DNA of 64,000 nt from assembly GCA_003952965.2 (NCBI GenBank), contig CM025849.1, forward strand, positions 37,751,286 through 37,815,285, read 5' to 3'. The position numbers and the translations under genes were made by a program. The notes beneath the pieces are model-generated. The model ran no database searches. It was not told the DNA's origin and saw nothing but the letters and a program-made list of their open reading frames with translations. This document shows positions 1 to 15,889 of this stretch, one piece after another (position 1 is the stretch's first letter; each line of letters starts with the position of its first letter). This DNA comes from Morella rubra (lineage: Eukaryota > Streptophyta > Magnoliopsida > Fagales > Myricaceae).

Positions 1-43
<43 letters not shown>
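1..43. repeat. (GA)n microsatellite
   Basis: A pure GA dinucleotide run opens the window and probably extends beyond it. Shorter GA runs recur nearby. Confidence 0.95.
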
Positions 44-46
<3 letters not shown>

Positions 47-225
47 GAAAATTTGAGTTTAAAAGAAAAAAACTGGCTATTAAATTGTTAATGCCTATAT
101 TAATATACGGTATACAATATGCCTTGAGTGGTGAGTGGTGGTTGGTGTGGGCGTGCGGCGGTGGAGCACGGGTGAACGTGTGATGGTGTGAGAAGAGAGA
201 GAGAGAGAGAGAGAGGGGTTTTTAA

Positions 226-332
226 AAAACAGGGTGAAACGCACCGTTTCACCCTGTTTTGAATTTTTTTTTTGTTTCATATTTTGAATTTTTTTTTTAA
301 GGCAGAGGGTAAAACGACGCCGTTTCACCCTC
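226..332. repeat. Two adjacent perfect/near-perfect hairpins
   Basis: Positions 226-241 and 245-260 are perfect 16-base inverted arms (arm AAAACAGGGTGAAACG) around a 3-base loop. About 45 bases on, 305-316 and 321-332 form a second hairpin of the same core (GAGGGTAAAACG) with one mismatch and a 4-base loop. No gene is recognised here. The stretch 1-1130 holds these, GA runs and GGTT/AACC-rich degenerate repeats, and looks like repeat-derived intergenic DNA. Confidence 0.8.
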
Positions 333-901
333 GGCATATTAAAAAATAAAGGGCCTGGGCCTGTGCAGTCTACACAGTCATTGGGTTCCAGTTGGCTTGG
401 GCCTACGGGGATCGGGCCTAGGCCAACTTATGAAAAAAAAATACATGTAGTTTTTTTTTTGGGCTGTGCAATGGGTGCTGGCCGCCACTGGTCCTTAAGC
501 TAACGAATTGAGTGTTTTTCTTTTTTCTCTGTTTTGGGTTTCAAAATAATTGGACAGCCATCACAATCGTTGATAAGGAATATGTTAAGGTTGAAAACCG
601 ACCAGTCGGTTCAGTTTTGAGCCCAAATCGTGGGCTGAACTAACTGGTTCGGTTCTACCAAATTCCGATTGACAGCTGAACCGCTGGTTGAAAAACTGGC
701 CTAGCCGACCGGATTCAAGGGTTGGCCTGGTTTGATTGATTTTCATATCTCAAACGAGTAGATCTGCAAAGAACGGAGCAAAAATGTGTAAATATCAAAT
801 GAGCAAAAAACGAACCAATATCAAAGGAAATATTTGCAGCTTTCTTTGCAATGTCTAAGTTGCAGATTTCAAACGTGCCAATATCAAAGGAAAAATTGTA
901 A

Positions 902-907
<6 letters not shown>

Positions 908-986
<79 letters not shown>
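908..986. repeat. (GA)n microsatellite
   Basis: About 79 bases of uninterrupted GA repeats. The serine/leucine-repeat reading frame on the other strand is an artefact of this repeat. Confidence 0.95.
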
Positions 987-989
<3 letters not shown>

Positions 990-1250
990 CGACGGGGGTG
1001 TGGAGCAGTGGGGGGCGGCTAGTTTCAATTTTGAGAAGAAAGGGGTGAAATGAGTGGGGGGATCAGGGGGAAATAAAAAACGTGAAGGGGATTTGGCCCC
1101 CACTTAATAATTAATATGTAAATAAATAACATGAATTCTCTAAATTACCCTCGGTTCGGTTCGGCCCACGATTTTGGGTACCCAGAATTGTGGGCCAAAC
1201 CGACCCGGTCGGTTATACAAATTTTTGGGCCAACTGCTGAACTGGCCGGC

Positions 1251-1340
1251 CCAGTCAGTTTCGAACCGGTTTGGGCCGGCCCAGTCGGTTTCGGACCGGT
1301 TTGGGCCTGCCCAGTTGGTTTCGGGTCAACAGTGTTTAGC
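1251..1340. repeat. 30-bp imperfect tandem repeat, about 3 units
   Basis: Three consecutive units begin at 1251, 1281 and 1311, each starting CCAGT(C/T)(A/G)GTTTCG and rich in GGTTTGGGCC and CCGG. Similar GGTT/AACC palindromic sequence lies at about 595-720 and 1148-1215. Short open frames across it are repeat artefacts. Confidence 0.75.
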
Positions 1341-1773
1341 CCTAGAATATGTCGTTTGGAGAAGAACAGGAACAATGAGAGATCACGTTGCAAAATCTTG
1401 TATATTAATAATATTTGCATTCTCTATCTAATCTATGTGTATAGATATATATAATATGTTTTTTAAAAAAAAAAGAGGACGGTACTTCCAAAAATTATTT
1501 AGTTTCTTCATTTATGGCAAACCCGTAATTACAAAACCAACCGACACACCAAAAAAAAAAGTAAAGAGAAATAGACACCAAACAAAATAACCAAAGAAAG
1601 TCAAACGAATGCACCTCGTAAATCTTCTAAACCTAGCAGAGCAAAAAGTCCCCCTTGCCATGTCAGCTGCTTTCGTCAAGACATGACATTGTAGGTGAGG
1701 AAATTCTAATAGAATTCGGACATGCCGCGGTATTGCGAAAAGAAAAAAAAAAAATCAAGTGACAGAATGTTCT

Positions 1774-1776
<3 letters not shown>

Positions 1777-1808
<32 letters not shown>
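1777..1808. repeat. (AT)n microsatellite
   Basis: About 16 AT units in otherwise unremarkable AT-rich intergenic sequence (1340-1950), where no gene was recognised. Confidence 0.9.
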
Positions 1809-1812
<4 letters not shown>

Positions 1813-1956
1813 ACAGCTATATATAGATATACGATGTAGTGAACATATGGTTATTTCTTTAATTTCAAATGTCCAAGGTTATAACTTATATATCAGTTCA
1901 GTTATACTTCGATGGATTTTACACGTTAAAGGGCATATACATAATTCCAACTCAAG

Positions 1957-2482
1957 CTAGCTAGCTTCTAGTTAATCTTGATCATCAATAGAACTGCCTA
2001 ATACAAAGTTTTGACATTTTGAAGGATTTGGTAAGTTTTTTTCAAAAGACTTGAATTTCACAGCAATTGTTTCCTGCTTAAACATTAATTTACTGAAAAG
2101 TTAGGATCCTTGCACAAGAATTTTCCCCTCTAGATAGGTACTTTCTGAATCTTTAGTACTGTGGAGCTGAATTCAGTCGTCAGGATTGACTTCTTTTTTT
2201 TTTTTTTTGGGTAACTGGCCGTAAGTATATAGATTCCCATACAAGCTAGCTAGCTTCTAGTTAATCTTGATAAATAGAACTGCCTAATACACAATTTTTA
2301 TATTTTGAAGGTTTTGGCAAGTTTTTGTCAAAAGACTTGAATCTCACAGCAGTTGTTTCCTACTTAAAACATTAATTCACTGAAAAGTTAGGATCCTTGA
2401 ACAAGAATTTTCCTCTCTAGATAGGGTACTTTCTGAATCTTTAGTACTGCGGAGCTGAATTCAGTCGTCAGGACTGACTTTG
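1957..2482. repeat. Local direct duplication, two ~235-bp copies
   Basis: Copy 1 (about 1957-2192) and copy 2 (about 2243-2482) share a long ordered series of words, from GCTAGCTAGCTTCTAGTT through GAAAAGTTAGGATCCTTG to CTGAATTCAGTCGTCAGGA, with scattered substitutions and small indels. The ~50 bases between them include a T-run followed by GGGTAACTGGCCGTAAGTATA, which resembles the LINE tail at 7928. No coding potential is seen in either copy. Confidence 0.85.
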
Positions 2483-3117
2483 AGTGTGAGCTTTCTAGAT
2501 TACTCTATACAATATTTATCCAACTGGAAATTGTTGTGCAGCGGAGAATTGAGAACCCTAATTTGGATTTGCATATGATCATGAAATAGCATGACCTGGT
2601 TGGACGTATATCTTGGATACGTTATTTTCTACCCTACTTTTCCATCTGCATGATCATTATGCTTTGACCATGTGATTAGAACTTGGGCACAAGATCTAAC
2701 CGTGAGCCATCTAGAAGGAACTGATCCAATCAACGGATGATGTAAAGAGACAGATAATTTGGAATCACTGTGTCAATTTATCTACTGCCAAAAGCATATG
2801 CATGGTTGGTCCTCGTTTTATGCATCTTAATCTCTCAGCAAAACCATTGGAGCCTCCATTATGCTACTGAATTACTGCAAATCATTTTAAGATACCACTC
2901 CAACTATATTTTCGATTACATATATATATCTTTCAATCCAAAGATAACAGAACTACAACCTCAACATGGAACCTTAAAAGAAGCTGACATGATACATATA
3001 TATGACTACAACATGACATACCTAAGTTAAGTAAGCTTCGTCGATCGGGACACATCTTCCTTGTGTACTATTCTTATTTTATTCCAATACAAATTACGTT
3101 GCTCACTTCGATTCAAA

Positions 3118-5930
<2,813 letters not shown>

Positions 5931-5935
5931 GAAGT

Positions 5936-6776
5936 GTAAAAATGCGTACACAAGTTGCTGGAATTTTATGAGCTCATTTGAAATATTTGTCTTGCAGCAT
6001 TGAATAGAACTTGATTGACGAGCATGCTGTGAAAACTATCTTTATGTTTGTGATACTTGATGTCTTTGTGACATTAATGATATCTTTGTGGTATTTGTAC
6101 CCCTTGTGGTACGTATGTTAAACTCTGTGTGATCACTGGAAGTCCGCGTGATACGTGGTTGTGTGACCATTTTAATACCCCTCATAGTATTTGGAGATCT
6201 ATTTGACCATTGAGAATTGGGTGACCATGGATGATTTCCTTATATATATCACGTGGCTTTGGATATTTTGTTACAACTTGTATTTTTGAATTTGGTACGA
6301 CTCACGTTATTTTCTCAACTTTGTTTATGGTGATAAAATTGTTATTTTCCTACCCCTATTAACTTGCTACTTATTGAACTAATTGACATATTGTTTACCA
6401 CTTACTCTCATATTTTTCATAATCAGCGGAAATCAGCTAGAGTGATTTAAGAAGCTTCAGGTTGATTTGTGTTTCGAAAGCGTGATTTGTTTGAGTACTT
6501 TTGGAGATTAATTTTAGGGGAGTCGTTATTTTAACTCTTTTGGGAGATTTTAATTTGTCCATATTTAAAAGTATTGGATATGCTAATGTTATTTTCATGG
6601 CACTTAGGTTTTAAGGATAAATGTTTTGGGCATTTTGTTAAAGTTTATGAATAATTTTGTTGATGTTGGAATAAATATTTCTAAAATATTGAGGCTCAGA
6701 GAAATCACGTAAGTAGGTGAAAGGCCTTATTTTCAGACGTATCTTTGTCTGTTTGGAGTTTAGGCCCAGGGCATTA
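5936..6776. other. Possible LTR-like relic
   Basis: About 840 bases without any gene, absent from the flanks of peroxidases 2 and 3. The stretch begins near a TGTAAAAATGCG word and ends GGGCATTACA just before the LINE target-site repeat, a TG...CA form typical of plant LTR ends. No coding region, primer-binding site or second LTR is seen, so this is at most a solo or partial LTR fossil. Both ends are uncertain. Confidence 0.25.
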
Positions 6777-6790
6777 CACATTGATTTGGA

Positions 6791-7481
6791 TTTATTATTT
6801 TTTTTTTGGGGGGGTGGGGGGTGGGGAGGGGTGTGGTGGGGGAAGTAGTAAGTGTATTAAAAGTTCTAAAAAAATTACAACATCCAAGCCTTCACAGAGG
6901 CTGAAGTCCACTAACGCATACACATAAATACCACTCACAGATCAGACCTTGTCACTCTAAAAGTAAAATACAGAAGGAAACCGCACTATCTATTAATCTA
7001 GAAGTCCACTAGCTCTATAGCTCAATGGGTACGCCCAGCTCCATGGTGCTGATCAGTTTAGTTCTAACATTAAGAATGATTTCCTCAAATACCTTAACGA
7101 TTATCTTAATCTCTCCCATGTGGATGTGCACATTCGTCTCACGCCAGATGTGGTATACAGCAGCTCCTAGCACAAGTTTCCTGACCAGAGATGACAGTCG
7201 GTTCCCCTTGAGCATGAAAGCAGGCCACCCCAAAAAACTAGACCAGGAGCTTTGGGTTCTTGGGAGATTGCACCTATCAGAGATCATGAACCAAATCTTC
7301 TGCGTGTAGCAGCAGAGAAAGAATAGATGGTACTCAATGTTTTCGGTCTCAGCAGTACAGAGGCAGCAAGTCGTATCTTGAAGGATACCCATGATGAGCA
7401 GCTTGTCCTTTGTTTGGAGCCTGTTCCTAGCAGTCAACAACAGGATGAATAAAGGAGTGCCGAGGGACCCTTCCCTTAAAC
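6791..7481 (-). mobile_element. 5'-truncated LINE (L1-type) with 14-bp target-site duplication
   Basis: The element is flanked by direct repeats CACATTGATTTGGA at 6777-6790 and 7482-7495. On the minus strand it ends in an A-rich tail (T-run at about 6797-6807) next to a C/G-rich 3' UTR. The coding part, inside 7015-7481 on the minus strand, resembles the zinc-binding domain at the end of plant LINE reverse transcriptases: ARNRLQTKDKLLIMGI, then CCLC, then EYHLFFLCC and a W-rich tail. Tail, target-site repeat and 5' truncation together are typical of target-primed reverse transcription. The frame is open, but the element is far too short to be autonomous. Confidence 0.85.
6807..6843 (+). other. 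G-run tract with G-quadruplex potential
   Basis: Within the LINE 3' UTR the plus strand carries at least five runs of four or more G separated by single T, A or TGT spacers. This fits the consensus for an intramolecular G-quadruplex. Confidence 0.7.
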
Positions 7482-7711
7482 CACATTGATTTGGAGTTCT
7501 TGTTAACATAAAGTATAGTGACCTGATTAGACATATCTTGGCTACGTTTACGTACCCGTTTCCATTTGCATCATGTGATTACTTGGGCATAAGATCTAAA
7601 CGTACGTGTGCCATCTAGAAGGAACTGATCTAATAAATTAAGAGATAATTTATAGAGACAGATTTGGAATCACTGTGATATTAATTATCTACTGCAAAAA
7701 GCATGATTGTT

Positions 7712-8300
7712 CTTTTTTTGGGGGGTGAAGGAGTACTTGGGCGGCACCTCCGAGTTTATTAAAATACTTCACTTGCGGTGGAGGAATATATGAGTACAAT
7801 ACTACTCTAGAAAGCACAAAATTAATTATCACACAATACAAGAGGAAAATGTCACCTATCTAATGTAAGGAAGCCAGCTCTAACTTCCTTTTGGTAACTC
7901 TTGCCGGGATAGAAAAGTTCCCTATACCTTTTTTTTTTTCCGGTAACTGATAAGTATATTGATTCCTAAAGTGTTAAACAAGATGGGCCTAGCCTAGGAA
8001 TAAAAGAAACCTATATATTCATTGCTCCCAATTTTGACAAACCATCTGCCACCATATTCGCTTCTCGCCAAGTATGAGAGATTTGTAAGTCAAATAAAGG
8101 AAGCAAATCCTGTATTTCATCCCTAAAATACCTTAAATAATACCGCATAGCGTTCATGACGAATTTTTTAACCAGCCAATGATCACACTTGAATCACAGT
8201 TTATATCCAAATGTCTCCCATATTCATAGTATATATTTACACAAGCGCAGCCCATCAAGAAGTGTTATAAATTTTGCTCGTGTATACCATGAGCACAATG
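7712..8300 (-). mobile_element. LINE 3'-end relics, including an RNase H-like piece
   Basis: Two T-runs (about 7713 and 7928) each mark a LINE tail on the minus strand. From about 8215 down to 8025 the minus strand gives DINCDSSVIIGWL, then YYLRYFRDEIQDLLPL and ISHTWREANMVADGLSKLG. This is the RNase H-like domain near the C-terminus of plant LINE ORF2 proteins. The two parts lie in different frames, so the copy is dead. A related piece lacking about 95 bases lies at 42215-42470 in block B. Words like GCATGATTGTTC (about 7701) and GCATGGTTGTTCC (about 8507) may be a target-site repeat around the whole insertion. Confidence 0.75.
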
Positions 8301-8830
8301 CCGAGGAAAGGCTAGTAATTAAGATATTTGATTGGTAATTGCGTATTACTACTCCCCTTCCTTCACTTTCTTCTGGGTTGCCAAGACTACTATCATCCAC
8401 GTTCAGTTTCTAGCATCCTGGAAGAGGAGAGTAATCCCAAGCATGCAAGCTTTGGAACCTTATTGTTAGGCAAAATATTGACATTTTTTTTGTATTGTAT
8501 ATTTTGCATGGTTGTTCCTTGTTATATGCATCTTCTTTCAGCAACCCGACTTTGGAGCCTCCTCCATTATGTTACTGAATTACACGCTGCAAATCATTCT
8601 AAGATATATACAACTCCAACTTTATGTTTGATTACATATATCCTTCAATCCAAAGAAAACAGAATTACTACAACCTCAACATGGAACCTTAAAAGAAGCT
8701 GTCTGGATATATATCATGACTACAACATGACATTACTTAATTAAGTAAGCTGTGTTGGGACACATCTTCCTTGTGTACTATTTTAATTATTTTATTCCAA
8801 TACAAACGTAGCTCACAGCTTCGACACAAC

Positions 8831-10556
<1,726 letters not shown>

Positions 10557-10653
10557 TTACACTAGAGATCAAAGGATACAAACAAGCAACCCAAAAGATA
10601 ATGGTTATGTAAATGCTAAGGCAAGCTTGGTGCAGACAAGTTATTGCAGGCGT

Positions 10654-10661
10654 AATTTATA
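10654..10661 (-). promoter_or_regulatory. Probable TATA box of peroxidase copy 2
   Basis: TATAAATT on the minus strand within GGCTATAAATTACG, about 120 bases upstream of the ATG. It is conserved at the same spacing in copy 3 and lacks one base in copy 1. Confidence 0.55.
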
Positions 10662-12962
10662 GCCAAGCTCAAGTGACATTGGCAATTTTATAATGTACTC
10701 TATAGAATTGGTATTGCGTATAGTTTAGTGCTGGTGATGTATGGCGGCTGCAGCCATACGTGATTACCTGAATTCAAAAGACTGCATGCACTGAGATTGA
10801 TATATACTTGAATACACCTTTAATATTACCGACGTTGCAGTTAATTGAAGGGTCATGGGATCGTAGTTATCGGATTGCATAAAAAATGAGTTTCTCATGG
10901 AAGTTCATGAATCAAAACACAAAACCAGAAGCATTAATTAGCGCTTGCGGAAAGCTTTTAGCTACCTCTTTGCGCACGATTTAGTTATTGCAGCATTAAG
11001 AATGTTTTAGATTTAAAGTAATTTGTTTGTATTAGCTAGCATTCTCTTGACTTCGATAGATTCTAATGTTTTCAATTATTGTGCCTGTTCATATTAATGC
11101 CTAAACTATATCTTGTCCCATATTATTTAATGGAAGTTACTGCACCGGCCTGAGGATATTCCTCAGTAGCCATTTATAGTTAAGGGATTCACAATTTGAT
11201 CCAACATCTGCAAGTGGGTGCCATGTGTGAGGCAATATTCTAACGTTCCTTATACGCAACCTTTGGGGATCAGACAGCTTTAATAAAGCTGAACATGTAA
11301 AATAGTTAATCTAAACCGAGTTGAAGAGTAGAATCTAGCTGCTCTGATACCATGTTCAATCATCGATTGTCACCAAATTTTCTCTTTGTAGAAGAGTACA
11401 TATAACATTGCAGTAAAATGTTTTCCAGCCGTAAAACTCAGGATCATATCTTACAAAGTGGCAACCCTTCTACGTACTCTTGGATATTTTTCTGGTGATC
11501 TCAGATCAGAGAGAAAGAGAGAGAAACGAACTACACTTGCCAGATGCAAGGGAATTAGCATGTCATCGTCAAAAAGTATAGCAGATACGAGTCATTTTGA
11601 TATGAGCAATGCCCTCTTCATGGTGGCATGGTGCATGCCAAATGATTCGGTATTGATTTTTCCAAGAAACATTGAAGTACTTGATATTGCTTCAACCTGC
11701 ATTTAGTACCGGCCCCAATCATTCAGATATATAGCATGGTTTCATGAGAGATTGCACAATCTTCTTTATGGCCTTAAAAACTTACGCAAGTTTTGCTCAA
11801 TCTTCACACAGCTCTAGCTGCAGAGTTTTGAGTACAATATAATGTAGTCAATATCCACATTCATTGGTAATAGTCCTTGTGCACACAGTCCACTTCAAGA
11901 GCGGAACTGAGCCTTGTATCAGCATTAAACCCACCCGCTAGCTAGCGCAGAACCCTTTGTTATATATATATTGCAAGTACCACTATGAAATTGTCATGCT
12001 CATGAAAATCCTCCACGTATTCAACAAACAGCAAATATTCACAGCTGAATCTTAAGTAAACTAGCTAAGAGAAGGGCCGGGTAACACCCACGGGCAACAG
12101 AAGAGACAAACATGCAGCATAATTCGTGACACATGGACTCCAGATGTCAAAAAGTCAAATTCTCTCGACATCAATAACAAATCGAAGTAGACACTAAAGG
12201 CTACCCTAACCAAATTTAAATAACTCAATTAAAGCATGTACGAAATGTGTGGAAATGAATATTAAATGCAAAAGTTAGTACTGACAAAATTTACATCTTA
12301 AACATACCTAAATTTTGGATTGACAACCCACTTGAGTGGCAACCAGTATGAAAAAGGCCAGGATGTTGCTCGAGCACTAATGCTTGCTAATTTTATAAAG
12401 CGTGATGCAGTTCATGTGGAAAACATCTTTTTTTATGCAATCTGATAACTCAGAACCCACCATTCTCTTAATAAAACAAAAGAGGTCCGTTATATTAAAA
12501 TCACTAAGATCTGTTTGGGTTGTGAACACGCACGTTATCCCTTGAATCCATTGGCACTACCATTGGGGTTTCTTGATGACATTTGTCTACCTACATGGAA
12601 TATGCTGAAATACCCGAATATTAACCAGCTGCGACACATGTTATGCTAATATATTAGCATCTATTAGTAGCCTTGATTAGTTTTATCTAATTCCCACTAT
12701 CTTTTTTTTTCTTTCTTTTGTTAATCTAATTCCCACTATCATTACTAGCTAGCATTTACTAATCTCTTGAAAATAACCAGCTCGTACATGTTATCACCTT
12801 TTGATATATATACCTGTAATAGCATATTTGTTAGGTATGCGTGTCAAATTTATAAAGAGTTCCTTCGTATGATTTTCTTAAGGATGGCTCAGCCACCCAT
12901 TGAAACCATGGTAAAAACAATAGAAAATATTAACGAAGGTGCTCAGCAAAATAAACATACAA
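10662..12962. other. Long non-coding 5' flank of peroxidase copy 2
   Basis: About 2.3 kb without a recognisable gene, collinear with 44892-47426 in block B with scattered indels. It contains a possible retroelement relic (11340-11700). Short open frames here (for example 11458-11706) are not preserved in B and are not supported. Confidence 0.7.
11343..11700 (-). mobile_element. Possible Copia LTR/primer-binding-site relic
   Basis: The word GCTCTGATACCATG is the complement of the initiator-Met tRNA primer-binding site used by many plant Copia elements (TGGTATCAGAGC). It is followed by TTCAATCATC, which would be the end of a 5' LTR on the minus strand. The same arrangement is found in block B near 45585, so the fossil predates the block duplication. 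No coding sequence or second LTR is visible and the far end is a guess. Confidence 0.3.
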
Positions 12963-13162
12963 CTGGTTAAATAAACCCACGTTTTGGGTCACTGATACTT
13001 TACACTTTTTTTTTTTTTGAGCATTTCACCCCTAAAGCTTTTGTGCACTCTGTCTTTCTGACCGTCAAATTGAACGGAATTCTTGATTTCGTGCCAAACG
13101 AAATCCTTAATCCTTTCAACGAGAGCTCAACATAATTGTGCATGTGAGATTCGGTGTTATTT
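12963..13162. repeat. Left half of a foldback (MITE-like) element split by CACTA
   Basis: Homologous to the left half of the unbroken foldback at 47427-47925: GGTTAAATAAACCCACG, a T-run, then GCATTTCACCCCTAAAGC. The right half continues at 22452 after the CACTA element. Confidence 0.7.
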
Positions 13163-13686
13163 CACTATAAAAAATCAGACTTTTCGCAGCAGTCATAAAC
13201 CGCTGCTACAAGTCTCAAAACCGCTGCTAAAGGTTTTAGTAGCGGTTTACCTTTAGCGGCGGTCAAGGTCTTGACCGCCACTATAGGTCCGTCGCAATAG
13301 CCTATAGCGGCGGTCACTTAGCGGCGTTTGTGATCGCCGCTATAGACTCAAAATGTTGTGGCAACGTTTCTTGAAACGCTGCTACAGGTCGATCGTGATC
13401 TGCGTTCAATCATCTATAGTAATGGTTTGGTGACCGCCGCTAAAGGTATGTGCCGGCCTTTTTTTTTTTTTTTTTTAAACATCAGTTTTAAAAACGTTGC
13501 AATAAATATATGTGTAAAAACCTGCAATTTTTTTTCTATATTTTCCTGAAATCTGAATTTTATTAGATTTTGATTGATTGATTCCAAAATTAAAAAGTGT
13601 AATAAAACAAATAATATTTCATCATTGACTAAATAACCACGTTTTACAAGTTTTGCATCAAACATAAATAAGTGAAGGGCAGTTTC

Positions 13687-15681
13687 TCAAACACAAGCAA
13701 GTTTAGCACCTGCACCAGCACCATCTGCTCCAGCACTATTTGCACCATCTGCACTACCACCAGTAGCATTATCCTCACCATCGACATTGTCTGTCATTGC
13801 AACATTGGAAAATTAAAAAACAGTAATGACATGAACAAAGATAAAAATAAATAAATACAAATACAAGAGCTTAGTACACACTTAAAATCAAATTAATGGC
13901 AGCCTTTATTTATGTTATTATCTTACCATGAAACGTTTTCCGGCTTGCATGAGATGAGCTCGAAATTGTTGGTGGAACTTGGTTGAGATTGGGATTGGCA
14001 ACATTTTGGTTTTCATGTTGCTCCTGCAAAAGTTAAACAAACAATTAACTAGGAAAATACATAAATAGAATCAATAGTAATTATGTGAGGGTAAGTAACT
14101 AAAATTTTTATGTAAGCTTTAGCCATCATTTGGATTGTAGATTGAAGCGATGAAATTGTAGACTCCATCATTTTCATTTTATCTTGCAACTCTATTATTT
14201 CTGCGTTATTAGAGGATGCAGGCTGAGTGAATATTACGTTGGTGTTGGTAGGATGAGATGAAGGAGTTGGTCCTAGTCCAACGCCGCGAATGCGACCATG
14301 TCGTTCTGGACCAATTACTTGTGCATATCGGTCAAATGGTGACCAACTGATGGTGCCACCCATTCTGGATTGGCTCAAAGTTTGTGAACTTGCTGAATCA
14401 TTCAGTTCAATCTCCTCCATTCGCCTATGAAAGAATAGAACATATAGTTAAATTATGAATTAAAATTTGCACATTCAAATCAAAATTGATGTAATAGTGA
14501 CATACTATTTTCTCTGCTACATCCGGATTCATTGGAGACCCATCAGAACGTGAATGGACAGCTTTATATAACTTTGCTTGATCAATTGGAACTTGTTTCT
14601 CTTTTTCCTGCATTAGAAACACCATATAGAATGATGAAATTGTAAATTACTTATAAGAAAACTAATAATAAATACTATACCAATAAACAAACTAATTAAG
14701 TACTACGTACCAACTCCTGAGCATGACGTGCAAAGCTCTTAGATCCTGCAGCGTGGACTGATGTTGGAGTGATCTACTTTGTTTCCCAGCTTCACTTCGA
14801 TGCTACATTAATACCAAGACATTAGAAATTAATAATAAGCTATATTCATGAAATTATAATACAAAGAAATAATGTCATACCCGTCCTGCATCAGAATACC
14901 AAAAATCAACTAAGTTGCAAAATTGCTCCAAATTAACGTCTGTTGGAGCTTTACTTTTGACATGTTGAGGCGTAAAGGCCTCATTGAAAAATTTTGCTTC
15001 AAACTACATTTGTAGTTCCTTCATTTTTCTCCCAAATCTTTGAGGAACCAAAGCTTCACTGTATCCCCCAATGGAGGCTCGGGGATTGTAAAGTTTCTGC
15101 AAAATATACCCCAAGAGTTAGGTGCGTCAATTATTAAACTTATATAATTGAATTTTAAGTACTGTGAATAAAATAGGTATACTGTCATAATACTCCAACA
15201 ATCCTCTTTTATTGCCGTAGGGACTCTACGCCAATCCACGGCATCTAAGGGGATTTGATTAGGAACATGGGCAACGCAACCCGTGAATTTGTTAAAAATG
15301 CCTCCTTCATCACCTAAAGGCTACCCATTGTCATTAAACTGCATTGGAATCCATTCACCCTTTTTAGATTCCACACGTCAGTCATGCGCGTCCCACCACG
15401 CGCTTTACGAACTCGAGTATCATCTGCACGTGTAAAATGTGAAACTAAATTCACTAATAAATAACTAAAATTATCACTATTTTGGTTATTAACAAACCAA
15501 GTGGTTCATCATCGTTCGAAGGTTCATAATGTTCGAACGATGGTACGGTAGCTTGCTGTGATGATGGAGTAGGTTGCTGTGATGGTGGCAGAGCTTGCTG
15601 TGATGGTGGTGTAGATTGCTGTGATGACGGGGTAGCTTGTTGTGATGAAGAAGATATAGTCCTGAACCTCTTCCTCGTCAT
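13687..15681 (-). pseudogene. CACTA second protein (TNPA-like / plant transposase Ptta-En/Spm family)
   Basis: Minus-strand pieces in order: MTRKRFRTISSSSQQATP with a Q-S-P repeat (15681-15490), VRKARGGTRMTDVWN, DWRRVPTAIKEDCWSIM (about 15239), FTIPEPPLGDTVKLWFLKDLG (about 15050), EKEKQVPIDQAKLYKAVHSR with GSPMNPDVAEKI (14620-14510), and MGGTISWSPFDRYAQVIGPERHG (about 14370). A Gly/Ala/Asp-rich tail ends near 13687. These are hallmark segments of the plant En/Spm-associated protein family. Some gaps are introns and others are frame breaks. In-frame stops and frame changes make an intact product unlikely. Confidence 0.75.
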
Positions 15682-15889
15682 TGTACCTATATAAGAATTT
15701 CATAGTAATTGATATTTGAGATTCAATTAACCATAACAATATTCTTGTAAAATTCAGTTATGACAATTATTTCCCTAAAGTAATATTCATGCATGACATA
15801 TGGTTAAAAAAACAACACCAATAAAACTAAATTCACAAACACCAGATTATAATGCATGTCCAAAAGAAATGAATTAAACAGAGAGATAA

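Noticed and set aside
855-1103. Minus-strand frame with a long Ser-Leu repeat
   Set aside because: It is the translation of the (GA)n microsatellite, with no conserved flanking sequence.
1131-1454. Overlapping open frames on both strands rich in GPVGF / PTGPAQT
   Set aside because: Caused by the 30-bp GC-rich tandem repeat, with no start context or family match.
11458-11706. 82-residue plus-strand frame upstream of peroxidase 2
   Set aside because: The corresponding block-B sequence has indels that do not keep the frame.
13175-13450. Dense short repeats that might suggest a CRISPR-like array
   Set aside because: They are the subterminal repeats of a CACTA transposon: variable spacing, both orientations, plant nuclear DNA.
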